Position numbers and translations under genes: made by a program. From Thalassotalea fonticola (GTDB taxonomy: Bacteria; Pseudomonadota; Gammaproteobacteria; Enterobacterales; Alteromonadaceae), in assembly GCF_032911225.1 (NCBI RefSeq), contig NZ_CP136600.1, positions 4,774,001-4,838,000 on the forward strand: DNA of 64,000 nt. Direction: 5' to 3'. Shown here piece by piece: positions 18,477 to 27,882 of this stretch. Every line of letters begins with the position of its first letter. Position 1 is the first letter of the stretch. The notes below the pieces were generated by a model. The model was not told where the DNA came from. It searched no databases and worked only from the letters and a program-made list of their open reading frames with translations.

Positions 18477-20510
18477 TTAATTTTTTGATTTGATCAAATC
18501 GCGAATAACAAAACGGTTTGGTGATAAATTAAATAGCATTTCTTCATTTACCGGATAATCAAGGTTACAAATTTCGGCGGCAAGAATATCGGCAAGTAAT
18601 GGTGCTGAACAAAGCCCTCTGGCTCCTAGTCCGGTTAATACATAAAGACCATTTTTTAATGGTGCAGCTTGGGTGTAATGCCAGTTCTTATCTTTACGTA
18701 AATGAGCATAGTATTGTTTGTGTAATTCAACATCAGGCAAACGGCCAACAAGGGGTAAATGATCGGGAGTACAGCAGCGTAACCTTGCTTTACTCGCTTG
18801 TACGTCCTCACTGGTCCATTGACCAATATCACCTAAACAACGCTCCAGCATCTCAATATTGTAGGTATCATCGATAGTACGTGACGATAAATCGCTATCG
18901 TCTTTATCAAATGTTGCACCTATACAATGTACATTGTCATTTACTGGTGTTAAATAACCTTTGTGACAAAGCACTGTTTTTAAATTATTAATCTTCTCAT
19001 TGGTTTTCATTTGACTAACCTGACCTCGTACAATGGATAGTGGCATGTCATTTAAGGCATCAATTGCTAAGCTGTCTGCGCCAGAGCAGAGAATTAAATT
19101 TTGCACTTGTTTTTGTTCTTGCTTTTTCCCTTTTTGAGTTGTTAACAGCCACCGATCGTTATCTAGAGCTTCTACAGCTACAAATTTCCTGTTGGTTTTT
19201 ACTTTAACCTTGCCGGTATCTACAGCTGCTTGCACAATTGCATTAACTAACTCGGGTGGACAAACCCAACCCGCTCTTGGCATATACAAGCCTGGGTGAT
19301 TCACTTCAATACCACTAATTTCATTAACTTGTTGAGCAGTTATGCCGTGAATTAAATCTACCGGCCAGGCCTCTTTTTGGCAAAACAGGGTTTGCCTTTT
19401 TACTAATGCATTTTTATATGACACCTCAATAAGACCGTTAAATCCATGGCTAAACTGATATCCTTGCGTTAATAGCTCTTGATATAAAATCATTGAACGT
19501 TCAAAGCCCTGTTGATAAAAGTCGCTTAACGGGTCTTTATTTTGGTGCAGCAGTGGATAAACAGCGCCAATGGCATTACTCGATGCTCCTTGCGCGAGCT
19601 GTTCATCTTTACATAATAATGTGACTTGAATGCCCTTCTTTGCCAGAGCAAGAGCCGTACAAGCACTGGCTAAGCCTCCACCAATAATCGTCGCGTGTTT
19701 AGAGCTTTCAACTTTGCCCCGCACTTTAAAGCCTGTTAATGGCTTGCCCTTACGTAAGCCAATAAAGGTAGCGGTTAAAGATTGTGATTTTTCAGCTCGT
19801 TTTTCACTGCTTGCCTGCGAAGCTTCCTCATGCTCAATTTTCCTTACTTTAAACCCAACCTCTTCAAGGCCTCTTCTGACTACTCCTGCGACTGTAAACG
19901 TAGCTAAAGTGGCTCTTTTTTTTGCAATCCTGGCAAGTTGTAAAAATAAGCCTTTATTCCACATGTCAGGGTTTTTAACCGGAGAAAAACCGTCAAGGTA
20001 AAAACAATCAACCAAACCTTTGTGCTCTACCTCTAAACTGGCAAATGCTTTTGCGGAGTCAGAAAATATAACTGTTAACTCCACCTCTATATTTGTAAAT
20101 GAAAACGTTTGCAGTTGCTCATTCAAATTGTATTGTGAGAGTAATTCATTACTATACTTGGCGTGCTCCGGCCATAATGCTAGAGCACTAGCAAGGTCAC
20201 TCTTACTTAATGGATATTTTTCCGTGCTGATAAAGTGAAGCTTTAAGGGTGAGCCAGTTTGTTGCTTGAAATTTATGAAGCGCTCTAATGTAAGGAAAAA
20301 GTTTAAGCCTGTGCCAAAACCGGTTTCAGCGATAACAAATGTTTCCTCACCATAAGTGTGCCAAACTTGTGGAATATTATTTGCTTCGATGAACACTTGT
20401 ACACTTTGTGAGCAGCCTTGGTTACTATCAAAGTAAATATCATCAAATTCTTGAGAAAATGGTGCACCATCTTCAGTAAAAATTACATTTGCTGTTTTTA
20501 TTTGTACCAC
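18477..20510 (-). CDS. mnmC: Bifunctional tRNA 5-methylaminomethyl-2-thiouridine biosynthesis protein MnmC
   Basis: MnmC completes the mnm5s2U modification at the wobble position of tRNAs. The N-terminal MnmD domain (about 1-240) is a SAM methyltransferase, with the SAM-binding AETGFGTGLNFFLT and the YLDGFSPVKNPDMW segment. The C-terminal domain (about 268-677) is an FAD oxidase that removes the carboxymethyl group, with the dinucleotide fold at ATIIGGGLASACTALALAKK. Its 677-residue length equals the fused family form. It is convergent with yfcL and divergent from fabB. Confidence 0.96.
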   Translation of the reverse strand: MVQIKTANVIFTEDGAPFSQEFDDIYFDSNQGCSQSVQVFIEANNIPQVWHTYGEETFVIAETGFGTGLNFFLTLERFINFKQQTGSPLKLHFISTEKYPLSKSDLASALALWPEHAKYSNELLSQYNLNEQLQTFSFTNIEVELTVIFSDSAKAFASLEVEHKGLVDCFYLDGFSPVKNPDMWNKGLFLQLARIAKKRATLATFTVAGVVRRGLEEVGFKVRKIEHEEASQASSEKRAEKSQSLTATFIGLRKGKPLTGFKVRGKVESSKHATIIGGGLASACTALALAKKGIQVTLLCKDEQLAQGASSNAIGAVYPLLHQNKDPLSDFYQQGFERSMILYQELLTQGYQFSHGFNGLIEVSYKNALVKRQTLFCQKEAWPVDLIHGITAQQVNEISGIEVNHPGLYMPRAGWVCPPELVNAIVQAAVDTGKVKVKTNRKFVAVEALDNDRWLLTTQKGKKQEQKQVQNLILCSGADSLAIDALNDMPLSIVRGQVSQMKTNEKINNLKTVLCHKGYLTPVNDNVHCIGATFDKDDSDLSSRTIDDTYNIEMLERCLGDIGQWTSEDVQASKARLRCCTPDHLPLVGRLPDVELHKQYYAHLRKDKNWHYTQAAPLKNGLYVLTGLGARGLCSAPLLADILAAEICNLDYPVNEEMLFNLSPNRFVIRDLIKSKN

Positions 20511-20622
20511 TAAGCAGAAACCTTGTTATTAAAGCTGAACGAAAAATAGTGCAATAACTTGCTAATTTTGTTAAATTTTAACCCTTAGTCGAGCGATTAT
20601 CTACTAAAGTCTATGGTAAATC

Positions 20623-20640
20623 AGCGTACAAGTGTACACT
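20623..20640 (+). promoter_or_regulatory. FabR-like operator upstream of fabB
   Basis: AGCGTACAAGTGTACACT is an 18-bp near-perfect palindrome (half sites AGYGTACA). It overlaps the FadR-like site on its right. FabR represses fabB in enterobacteria from a comparable palindrome next to the FadR site. The assignment is by resemblance and position; no fabR gene is in the window. Confidence 0.6.
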
Positions 20641-20653
20641 GGACAGACCAGAT
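20637..20653 (+). promoter_or_regulatory. FadR-like operator and fabB promoter region
   Basis: CACTGGACAGACCAGAT contains the FadR core TGG-N5-CCA and matches most positions of the FadR consensus. A -10-like TATGAT lies at 20670-20675 without a good -35. A site centred near 20645 would sit about -37 to -40 from the expected transcription start. That is where FadR activates fabB in E. coli, and the lack of a -35 fits an activator-dependent promoter. Confidence 0.65.
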
Positions 20654-20710
20654 AGAGATTTTTTCGTAGTATGATACGCACAATTAAATCAATTAACGAT
20701 GGTTAAATAT

Positions 20711-21922
20711 ATGAAACGTGTAGTTATTACAGGTCTTGGTATTGTGTCTAGTATAGGTAACAATGCAAACGAAGTACTAGATTCTTTACAAAATGGCCGT
20801 TCAGGCATCAGCCGAGCTGAAAGTTTTGATGAAAATGGTTTAAAAAGCCAAGTTTGGGGACAACCTAACATTACGCCAAGTGAACACATAGATCGTAAAG
20901 TTATGCGCTTTATGGGTGATGCTGCAGGTTATGCTTATATCGCCATGCAAGAAGCAATTGATGATGCAAAATTAACCGATGAGCAAGTTTCTAATGTTCG
21001 TACAGGTTTAGTTGCTGGTTCTGGTGGTGCATCTTCAATGAACGTAATTAGTTCATCAGATACGCTTCGTGCAAAGGGAATTCGTCGTGTTGGTCCTTAT
21101 GCAGTACCTAAAACTATGTCGAGTACGTGTTCTGCCTGTTTAGCGACACCATATAAAATTTTAGGTGTGAACTACTCAATCAGCTCAGCATGTGCAACAT
21201 CAGCTCACTGTATTGGTCATGCTGCAGAACTAATTCAATTAGGCAAACAAGATGTTGTTTTTGCTGGCGGTGGTGAAGAAGTAGATTATTCACTAGCTAT
21301 GATGTTTGATGGTATGGGCGCGTTATCTACTAAGTATAATGATACGCCTGAACTTGCTTCACGTACTTATGATGCTAACCGCGACGGTTTTGTTATCTCT
21401 GGTGGTGGCGGAATGGTTGTTGTTGAAGAACTAGAGCATGCTCTTGCTCGTGGCGCACACATTTATGCTGAAATTGTAGGTTACGGCGCAACTTCTGATG
21501 GTTACGATATGGTAGCTCCAAGTGGTGAAGGCGCAGTACGTTGTATGCAACAAGCAATGCACGGCGTAGAGGGCAAAGTAGATTACTTGAACACGCATGG
21601 TACATCAACGCCAGTAGGTGACGTGAAAGAGTTAGGTGCAATTCAAGAAGTATTTGGTCATGATTCGCCAATGATCTCTGCAACTAAAGCAATGACAGGC
21701 CATGCACTAGGTGCTGCCGGTGTTCATGAAGCTATTTACACTATGTTAATGATGGAGAACAACTTCGTCGCTCCTTCAATTAACGTTGATCAGTTAGATG
21801 AAAAAGCTGAAGGCTTAAATATCATCACTGAAAAACTTGATGCTGAAATCAACCTAGCGATGTCAAACAGCTTCGGTTTTGGTGGTACTAACGCTACGTT
21901 AGTAATGCAAAAATATAAATAA
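20711..21922 (+). CDS. fabB: Beta-ketoacyl-ACP synthase I (FabB)
   Basis: FabB elongates fatty acids and is required for unsaturated fatty acid synthesis. The 403-residue product starts [18 protein letters not shown] as in E. coli, which favours the ATG at 20711 over the in-frame ATG at 20699, which has no ribosome site. The catalytic Cys161 lies in [10 protein letters not shown], and the two histidines lie in [11 protein letters not shown] and [12 protein letters not shown]. It is monocistronic, with FabR/FadR-like operators upstream and a terminator downstream. Confidence 0.97.
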   Translation: MKRVVITGLGIVSSIGNNANEVLDSLQNGRSGISRAESFDENGLKSQVWGQPNITPSEHIDRKVMRFMGDAAGYAYIAMQEAIDDAKLTDEQVSNVRTGLVAGSGGASSMNVISSSDTLRAKGIRRVGPYAVPKTMSSTCSACLATPYKILGVNYSISSACATSAHCIGHAAELIQLGKQDVVFAGGGEEVDYSLAMMFDGMGALSTKYNDTPELASRTYDANRDGFVISGGGGMVVVEELEHALARGAHIYAEIVGYGATSDGYDMVAPSGEGAVRCMQQAMHGVEGKVDYLNTHGTSTPVGDVKELGAIQEVFGHDSPMISATKAMTGHALGAAGVHEAIYTMLMMENNFVAPSINVDQLDEKAEGLNIITEKLDAEINLAMSNSFGFGGTNATLVMQKYK

Positions 21923-21941
21923 ATATTAATTGTTTATTTTG

Positions 21942-21969
21942 AAGGGCTGGGTATATCCCGGCCCTTTTT
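21942..21969 (+). terminator. Rho-independent terminator of fabB
   Basis: AAGGGCTGGG pairs with CCCGGCCCTT (one wobble) around a 5-nt loop and is followed by a T-tract. Confidence 0.9.
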
Positions 21970-21982
21970 GTTTGTAGTATTA

Positions 21983-22017
21983 GATACGAGATACGAGATA
22001 CGAGAAACGAGAAATGA
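21983..22017 (+). repeat. Heptanucleotide tandem repeat, five units
   Basis: Three GATACGA units (21983, 21990, 21997) are followed by GAAACGA and GAAATGA, all on a 7-bp period. The array starts 13 nt after the fabB terminator. Related arrays lie at 45074, 49140, 54631 and 62793. Confidence 0.85.
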
Positions 22018-22034
22018 GAGACCTCCGTTCTAAC

Positions 22035-22068
22035 CGACACACCAGTGTCGTCCCGAACTTGATTCGGG
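22035..22068. repeat. Two short hairpins between fabB and pdxB
   Basis: CGACAC/GTGTCG (22035-22050) and CCCGAA/TTCGGG (22052-22068) are adjacent perfect hairpins. The second is of the CCCGAACTTGATTCGGG type. Similar short hairpins ending in GGATCT or GGGATCT occur near 33846 and 39502. Confidence 0.55.
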
Positions 22069-22113
22069 CTCTCATTTAAGATCTATATTAATTTCCTTTG
22101 CTGAGAAACAAAT

Positions 22114-23232
22114 TTGAAAATTTTTTACGATGAAAACATTCCTTATGCCAAAGAGTTTTTCAGTGACTTTGGTGAGCTTGTGCCGTTTGCTGGTAGAGAG
22201 TTAACTGCCGAGCAGGTTAAAGAAGCCGATGTTTTACTTGTACGTTCAATTACCCAAGTAAATGAACAATTGTTGCATTTAAACACTACGCTGAAGTTTG
22301 TTGGTACCGCAACAATCGGTTTTGATCATATCGACCAAGCATATTTACAGCAAAGAGGTATTGTTTTTACCAATGCGCCTGGCTGTAATGCCATATCGGT
22401 TGCCGAATATGTCCTTAGTGCCCTAATGGTATTGGTTGAACGTTTAAACGTTAACTTAATAACTAAAACGGTTGGCATTGTTGGCGCGGGTAATACCGGA
22501 ACGCGGTTATCTGAAAAGTTAGAAGCATTAGGCATTAACTATTTATTATGTGATCCGATCCTCAAAAAAGCTGGCGATAGTCGAAAATTTTGCTCATTAG
22601 ATGAAATTAGAAAATGCGACATCATCTCTTTACACGTGCCAATAACAAAAAATAATAAACACAGCACTTTTCATATGTTTGATCAGTTGGTGCTAGCAGA
22701 GTTATCTAATAAACAAATATTGATAAATGCTTGTCGTGGTGAAGTAATCGACAATCAAGCGTTGTTGCAATTGAAAAAAAATAATAAAGGTCCTCATTTG
22801 GTTTTGGATGTTTGGGAAAATGAGCCCAATATATTAACTGAGTTAATACCATATTGTCAGTTAACTACCGCACACATTGCTGGTTATAGCTTAGAAGGAA
22901 AATCTCGTGGAACAGAGATGCTTTATCAGGCATTATCTAAACTACTGAATAAACCTGTAGAAATGCAGCTTGGGAAAATTTTACCTAAAGCTGAAATTAC
23001 ATGTAAAAATCAACTTTCTGACAACATATTAGACATTGTAAAACAAAGAATTTTTGACGTTTATGATGTGAGGCGAGATGACGAAATCTTCCGAGAACAG
23101 TTGAATATTAAATCTTTTGACTATTTACGTAAAAATTACCCTGTTAGAAGAGAGTTTAGTGCGCTAGAATTATCTGCCCAGCAATGCTGGTCAGAGACAT
23201 TAAAAAACCTTGGCTTTAACGTAAAAAGTTAA
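22114..23232 (+). CDS. pdxB: Erythronate-4-phosphate dehydrogenase
   Basis: PdxB catalyses the second step of the DXP-dependent pyridoxal phosphate pathway, oxidising 4-phosphoerythronate. The 372-residue product opens MKIFYDENIPYAKEFF, matching family N-termini, and this requires a TTG start codon at 22114; no ATG fits. The NAD-binding loop GIVGAGNTGTRLSEKL and conserved HVPITKN and AHIAGYSLEGK segments are present, with the C-terminal PdxB dimerisation domain. It heads the conserved pdxB-to-purF region. Confidence 0.95.
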   Translation: MKIFYDENIPYAKEFFSDFGELVPFAGRELTAEQVKEADVLLVRSITQVNEQLLHLNTTLKFVGTATIGFDHIDQAYLQQRGIVFTNAPGCNAISVAEYVLSALMVLVERLNVNLITKTVGIVGAGNTGTRLSEKLEALGINYLLCDPILKKAGDSRKFCSLDEIRKCDIISLHVPITKNNKHSTFHMFDQLVLAELSNKQILINACRGEVIDNQALLQLKKNNKGPHLVLDVWENEPNILTELIPYCQLTTAHIAGYSLEGKSRGTEMLYQALSKLLNKPVEMQLGKILPKAEITCKNQLSDNILDIVKQRIFDVYDVRRDDEIFREQLNIKSFDYLRKNYPVRREFSALELSAQQCWSETLKNLGFNVKS

Positions 23233-23289
23233 CGGTTAAAAATCGAAGTTAAATTAATCCAGTAAAGTGAATTGAGTAGAGAAAGAATA

Positions 23290-24306
23290 ATGGCACAAAA
23301 ATTTGATGTAGTTGTATTAGGTGCAACGGGTCTAGTTGGTAAACATATGATGGAAATTCTTGAAGAGAGAAAGTTTCCGGTAAATACCCTTTATCCATTA
23401 GCAAGTAGCCGCAGCGCCGGTGAGTTCATTGAATTTAATGGCCAAAGTGTTGAAGTACTCGATGCTGACACATTTGATTTCACTCAAGCTCAAATTGGCT
23501 TCTTCTCAGCGGGTGGCGCAACATCAGCTAAATTTGCCCCTATTGCTGCCGATGCAGGTTGTATTGTTATTGATAATACTTCTGAGTATCGTTATGACCC
23601 AGAAATTCCATTAGTGGTTCCAGAAGTTAACCCGCAAGCGTTAGCCGATTATCGTAACCGTAACATCATTGCTAACCCGAATTGTTCAACAATTCAAATG
23701 ATGGTCGCGCTTAAGCCTATTTATGATGCTGTAGGCATAGACCGTATCAATGTAAGTACTTACCAATCTGTATCAGGTGCCGGTAAAGAAGCTATTGAAG
23801 AGTTAGCAAAACAATGTGCAGATTTATTATCAGGCAAGCCAGTTAAAGTCGAAGCATTTTCTCGTCAAATTGCGTTTAACTCAATTCCACAAATTGATTC
23901 ATTTGAAGATAACGGTTACACCCGTGAAGAAATGAAGATGGTTTGGGAAACTAAAAAAATACTTGGCGACGAAAGCATTCTTGTAAACCCTACTGCGGTT
24001 CGAGTACCTTCGTTTTATGGCCATGGTGAAGCGTTACATATTGAAACAACACAACAAACATCTGCAGAAGAAGTTAAAGAATTACTTGCGCAAGCGCCAG
24101 GTATTGTTTTGGCTGCTAAAGATGAAGATTTCCCGACACAAGTTAGTGATGCTAGTGGTAAAGACGAGGTGTTTATTGGCCGCGTACGTGAAGATATTTC
24201 ACACCCAAATGGTATCAATATGTGGATTGTTGCAGATAATGTTCGTAAAGGCGCAGCAACTAACAGTGTTCAAATTGCTGAACTGTTAATTAAAGATTAT
24301 TTATAA
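23290..24306 (+). CDS. asd: Aspartate-semialdehyde dehydrogenase
   Basis: This enzyme reduces aspartyl phosphate to aspartate semialdehyde, feeding lysine, diaminopimelate, threonine and methionine synthesis. The 338-residue product starts at the ATG at 23290, preceded by an AGAGAAAG ribosome site; an in-frame TTG lies 18 nt earlier. It has the NADP loop VLGATGLVGKHMMEILEER, the catalytic Cys132 in NPNCSTIQMM and the conserved VPSFYGHGEALHIET. It occupies the place of the divergent paralogue usg in E. coli, but the intact active site argues for a working Asd. Confidence 0.93.
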   Translation: MAQKFDVVVLGATGLVGKHMMEILEERKFPVNTLYPLASSRSAGEFIEFNGQSVEVLDADTFDFTQAQIGFFSAGGATSAKFAPIAADAGCIVIDNTSEYRYDPEIPLVVPEVNPQALADYRNRNIIANPNCSTIQMMVALKPIYDAVGIDRINVSTYQSVSGAGKEAIEELAKQCADLLSGKPVKVEAFSRQIAFNSIPQIDSFEDNGYTREEMKMVWETKKILGDESILVNPTAVRVPSFYGHGEALHIETTQQTSAEEVKELLAQAPGIVLAAKDEDFPTQVSDASGKDEVFIGRVREDISHPNGINMWIVADNVRKGAATNSVQIAELLIKDYL

Positions 24307-24322
24307 AAACAGCTAATCTATT

Positions 24323-24590
24323 TATATACCCGTTACTATTCAAGATGCAGGTTTCAGAGCGCTTGAGCGATTCCAATACAAGGCGCAGTTATGTAGTAAT
24401 GGTTATTCCCTTACAAATAGCTGCAACGAAGTAGTGGTGTTGCTCAAGCACTTCTTCGATGGGTTTAAAAGCAATTTATGCCGCATTATTAATTTTAACA
24501 ATGGAACAACCATTCTCTAAATTTAATGCCTGCCTAAATTGCTTTTAACTCCCACTGAAATCCTGCACTTTGAATGGCAACGAGTATATA
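24323..24590. mobile_element. MITE-like element with ~36-bp terminal inverted repeats
   Basis: The ends are imperfect inverted repeats. The left end begins TATATACCCGTTACTATTCA, and the right end, reverse-complemented, begins TATATACTCGTTGCCATTCA. Both continue to GCAGG and TTTCAG. Inside, TTAAAAGCAATTTA (24465-24478) and TAAATTGCTTTTAA (24535-24548) form a perfect 14-bp inverted repeat. The 268-bp element has no coding capacity. The flanking TA-rich ends could hide a TA target duplication. It fills most of the asd-fimV gap. Confidence 0.7.
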
Positions 24591-24605
24591 AGTAAACAGC
24601 TTTAA

Positions 24606-24662
24606 ATAAACCAGAAATCAACTCGGAAAATATTAATAGAATCCGCGTTATTTCTGGTTTAT
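24606..24662. repeat. 13-bp perfect inverted repeat upstream of fimV
   Basis: ATAAACCAGAAAT (24606-24618) and ATTTCTGGTTTAT (24650-24662) are exact reverse complements with a 31-nt AT-rich loop. The pair lies 84 nt before fimV and just right of the MITE-like element. It could be an operator, an mRNA leader structure or an asd terminator without a T-tract. Confidence 0.5.
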
Positions 24663-24745
24663 AGTATCTGATTAAGCAGTAAAGAAATTCTAGACCTTCT
24701 TTGCTGCAATGTATAAAATTGCCTCAGAATAGGACGGATCTTTTC

Positions 24746-26683
24746 ATGGCTGACAATAACAATAAATCGTTATTTACAACGATAATACATTCAATTTGTG
24801 TTTTGCTCATATTGACTGCCCCTATACATGCGACAGCTCAAGATGAAAACTCTGAACTGAGTGCAACCAATCAAACAACTGATACTTCTAGCCCAAACTT
24901 TGATGAAGATAATAAAGCCTCATATGGGCCAATTCTTAAATCGGATACGTTGTGGAAAATAGCCGTTGCCAATCGTCCAAATAGTACCGTATCTAATTAC
25001 CAAGTTATGATGGCGTTGTTTAATACCAATCCTAATGCATTTTTACGAAACGATATAAATACATTAGTTGAGGGACAGTTCCTCCGTATCCCTACACTTG
25101 AAGAAATACGCCAAGTTGCCCCATACCCATATGGCAATACAAAAACAGTAACGACGGAGATGGAAACAACAGATTTAACTGAGAAAGTAGAGATAGTGAC
25201 AGTTGCCTCTATTGAAGATACTTCTGCTGTAGAACTCACTGTAAAAGAAGAAGTAGAAGTAAATACTTCTAATGAAGAGACCACAGAAACTGTTGATGTC
25301 GAATCATCTACTCCTAACACCATTGCACATGTTTTTAACGTTGAACAGGAAGCTGACCTTGGCACTGTAGAAACTTTAAAAGCTGAAAATAGTGAACTTA
25401 AAGAAAGCTTAAGTTCGGTTGATGACCAATTGTCTTACTTGCAATACGAAGTTGCAAAAGCAACTGAAATGCAAGCACAAATGGACGATAAGTTAGCGCA
25501 ACAAAATGCACTGCTTAAAGAAGTAAAAACGCGAGAGCAAAAGTTATTGGCACAACAACGTAAACTTTCTGAGCATCAGCAAGGTTTATTTAATAACCCA
25601 ATAACGTATTGGTCTATTAACGGCTTATTAGCGATATTAGTCGTTATTTTATTTGTGCTGGTGTCTCGTCGTAAAAAAATAGAACAAACTGTAAATAATG
25701 TAAATGCTACAGATAACGTTTCTGTTAAAACAGAGCAACTAGAAAAATCAGAGCTGACGATAAAAGAAAGTGTAAAAGAGGCAATTGATGAAAATGCTGA
25801 AGTTACCACTGTTGCTATCGAAAAGTATGAGCAAATTGATGTTGTAGAACAAAGTGCTGAAATTAATACCATTGAACCAATACCAACACCTTCTGAAAAT
25901 GAGCATGTAGTAACTGCTTTTACAGCGATGGAGTTAACTCCTGAGAAACCTGATGCTGAAATATTAGATGACGAAGATTTATTGGCTAAATTAGTACCTG
26001 GAGGCGTGCAAGATAATCGCAATGAAGATAATGTAACAATTCAAGCAACTGAAGACGATTTAGATATTGAGCAAATCATCGACGATATGCTTGATGAAGA
26101 ATCGAAACCAGCTAAGCTACGCTCAGCCAGAGAGCCATTAGAAGAATTAGTTACTCCGGATGAGACTAATGAACAGGTTTCAAAAGAAAGCAGCTCTGAA
26201 GTACATGAAATTAATGATTATGATGATGTTGAGTTTGATAAATTATTAGCAGAGATATCAGCAGAATCAGAACACATTAAGCCACCGAACAATGTTACAC
26301 AGCTACGAAGAACTACCGAAGTTAAAGAACATGCGATTCAAGATGTGGTTGAACAAATAAAACCGAACCAAGAAGAAAAAGAGTTTATTGCAGTTGAAGC
26401 GCTACTTGAAGAATCAGCCTTGGCTGAAGAGTTAGATGAAAGCGTTTTTGACCATCATAAAATTGATGTTGGTTTAGATGAATTTCCAGAGTTCACTTCA
26501 CAAGTAAACCATGTTAACGTCGATGATGATAAGCATGGCGTTAATGCTAAATTAGATTTAGCACAGGTTTATATAGAAATAGGTGATCTAGATAACGCTG
26601 CAGTTATTCTAAAAAGTGTGATGAAGCTAGGCAATTCTGGACAACAACAGCAAGCTCAGGACTTATTGTATTCAATTAAATAG
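24746..26683 (+). CDS. fimV: FimV/HubP-family cell-pole protein
   Basis: The 645-residue protein has an N-terminal signal peptide and a periplasmic FimV N-domain with LysM-like sequence (about 45-100, SDTLWKIAVANRP to LVEGQFLRIPTLEEI). A coiled coil (about 205-275), one membrane helix (about 290-310, GLLAILVVILFVLVS) and a long acidic cytoplasmic region follow. The C-terminal FimV TPR motif reads LDLAQVYIEIGDLDNAAVIL. The ATG at 24746 has AGGACGG upstream and gives a proper signal peptide; the earlier TTG does not. FimV/HubP proteins organise the pole for type IV pili, flagella and chemosensory arrays. It sits between asd and truA, the usual place. Confidence 0.9.
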   Translation: MADNNNKSLFTTIIHSICVLLILTAPIHATAQDENSELSATNQTTDTSSPNFDEDNKASYGPILKSDTLWKIAVANRPNSTVSNYQVMMALFNTNPNAFLRNDINTLVEGQFLRIPTLEEIRQVAPYPYGNTKTVTTEMETTDLTEKVEIVTVASIEDTSAVELTVKEEVEVNTSNEETTETVDVESSTPNTIAHVFNVEQEADLGTVETLKAENSELKESLSSVDDQLSYLQYEVAKATEMQAQMDDKLAQQNALLKEVKTREQKLLAQQRKLSEHQQGLFNNPITYWSINGLLAILVVILFVLVSRRKKIEQTVNNVNATDNVSVKTEQLEKSELTIKESVKEAIDENAEVTTVAIEKYEQIDVVEQSAEINTIEPIPTPSENEHVVTAFTAMELTPEKPDAEILDDEDLLAKLVPGGVQDNRNEDNVTIQATEDDLDIEQIIDDMLDEESKPAKLRSAREPLEELVTPDETNEQVSKESSSEVHEINDYDDVEFDKLLAEISAESEHIKPPNNVTQLRRTTEVKEHAIQDVVEQIKPNQEEKEFIAVEALLEESALAEELDESVFDHHKIDVGLDEFPEFTSQVNHVNVDDDKHGVNAKLDLAQVYIEIGDLDNAAVILKSVMKLGNSGQQQQAQDLLYSIK

Positions 26684-26703
26684 TTTTTAATTCAAACCAA
26701 ATT

Positions 26704-26729
26704 AAACACCGGCAAATGCCGGTGTTTTT
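26704..26729 (+). terminator. Rho-independent terminator of fimV
   Basis: AAACACCGGC (26704-26713) and GCCGGTGTTT (26718-26727) form a 10-bp stem around AAAT, followed by T. Confidence 0.92.
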
Positions 26730-26857
26730 GTTTCCAGCCGTTGTATTTGGCATTAGCATTGATAAGTAAAATAGACGATAATAGCGAAAATTTTATTTTT
26801 GCTTATATATTTAACCAGATTGATATGAGCTGGGTCGAACTAAAAGGTTAGTAATAG

Positions 26858-27637
26858 ATGCGAATAGCATTAGGCATTGAATACGATGGCAGTAATTATT
26901 GTGGTTGGCAGCGTCAGAGCCATGTGGCTAGTGTTCAAGAGAAGTTAGAAAAAGCAATATCGGTTGTCGTAAATCAACCAACTGAAATTGTTTGCGCCGG
27001 TCGCACCGATACTGGCGTACATGGAACCGGGCAGGTGATACATTTTGATTCACCAGTCGATAGAGGCGACCGTGCTTGGACGTTAGGAGTAAATACTAAT
27101 TTACCAAAAGATATATCGGTAAAATGGAGTCAACCGGTAACTGAAGACTTTCATGCCCGGTTTAGTGCTACAGCAAGACGTTATAAATACATTATTTATA
27201 ATGGCAGCAAACGCCCGGCTATTTTTTATAAAGGTTTAAGCCATTGCCACGACCAATTGGATGCAACCTTAATGCATGAAGCTGCGCAGCATTTGGTTGG
27301 TAAGCATGATTTTACTTCTTACCGCACAGTCCATTGCCAATCCCACTCGCCAGTAAGAACCATTATTCATTGTAATGTTTTTCGCCAAGGCGAATATGTG
27401 GTTATAGATATAAAAGCTAATGCTTTTTTACATCATATGGTCAGAAATATTGCAGGTAGTTTAATGCGTGTTGGCAGAAAAATTGAAACTATACAATGGA
27501 TTGATGAAGTACTTGCACATAAGAACAGGTGCAAGGCAGGGATGACAGCTCCATCAGGCGGCCTGTACTTTATCGAAGTTGATTATCCCGAGCACTTTAA
27601 TATCCCACAGACCGAAAATGGCCCATTATTTTTATAA
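26858..27637 (+). CDS. truA: tRNA pseudouridine(38-40) synthase TruA
   Basis: TruA isomerises uridines 38-40 in the anticodon stem-loop of many tRNAs. The 259-residue length fits. The catalytic Asp51 lies in [15 protein letters not shown], and the family segments [30 protein letters not shown] and [15 protein letters not shown] are intact. It has its own space after the fimV terminator. The following 245 bp before accD contain no gene; the dedA gene found here in E. coli is absent. Confidence 0.96.
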   Translation: MRIALGIEYDGSNYCGWQRQSHVASVQEKLEKAISVVVNQPTEIVCAGRTDTGVHGTGQVIHFDSPVDRGDRAWTLGVNTNLPKDISVKWSQPVTEDFHARFSATARRYKYIIYNGSKRPAIFYKGLSHCHDQLDATLMHEAAQHLVGKHDFTSYRTVHCQSHSPVRTIIHCNVFRQGEYVVIDIKANAFLHHMVRNIAGSLMRVGRKIETIQWIDEVLAHKNRCKAGMTAPSGGLYFIEVDYPEHFNIPQTENGPLFL

Positions 27638-27882
27638 AATTATTTAACTATTGCTTAAAAGTTAGGCAAAAGTGTTGATTTTAAGGTAAAATACGAGAAA
27701 ACAGACCAGTTTTTACTGTAAATCACTAGGTGATTTATGGTTAAATTGGCGCTAATTTATTTTATAAGTTTATTGATCTGATAATTTCATTTTCGATAAG
27801 CAAAAAAACTAATATTTCAGTGGCAAAATGAAGCAATTTACGCGGCTGAAAATAATTACCAATATAAAGGTATACTCAAATT

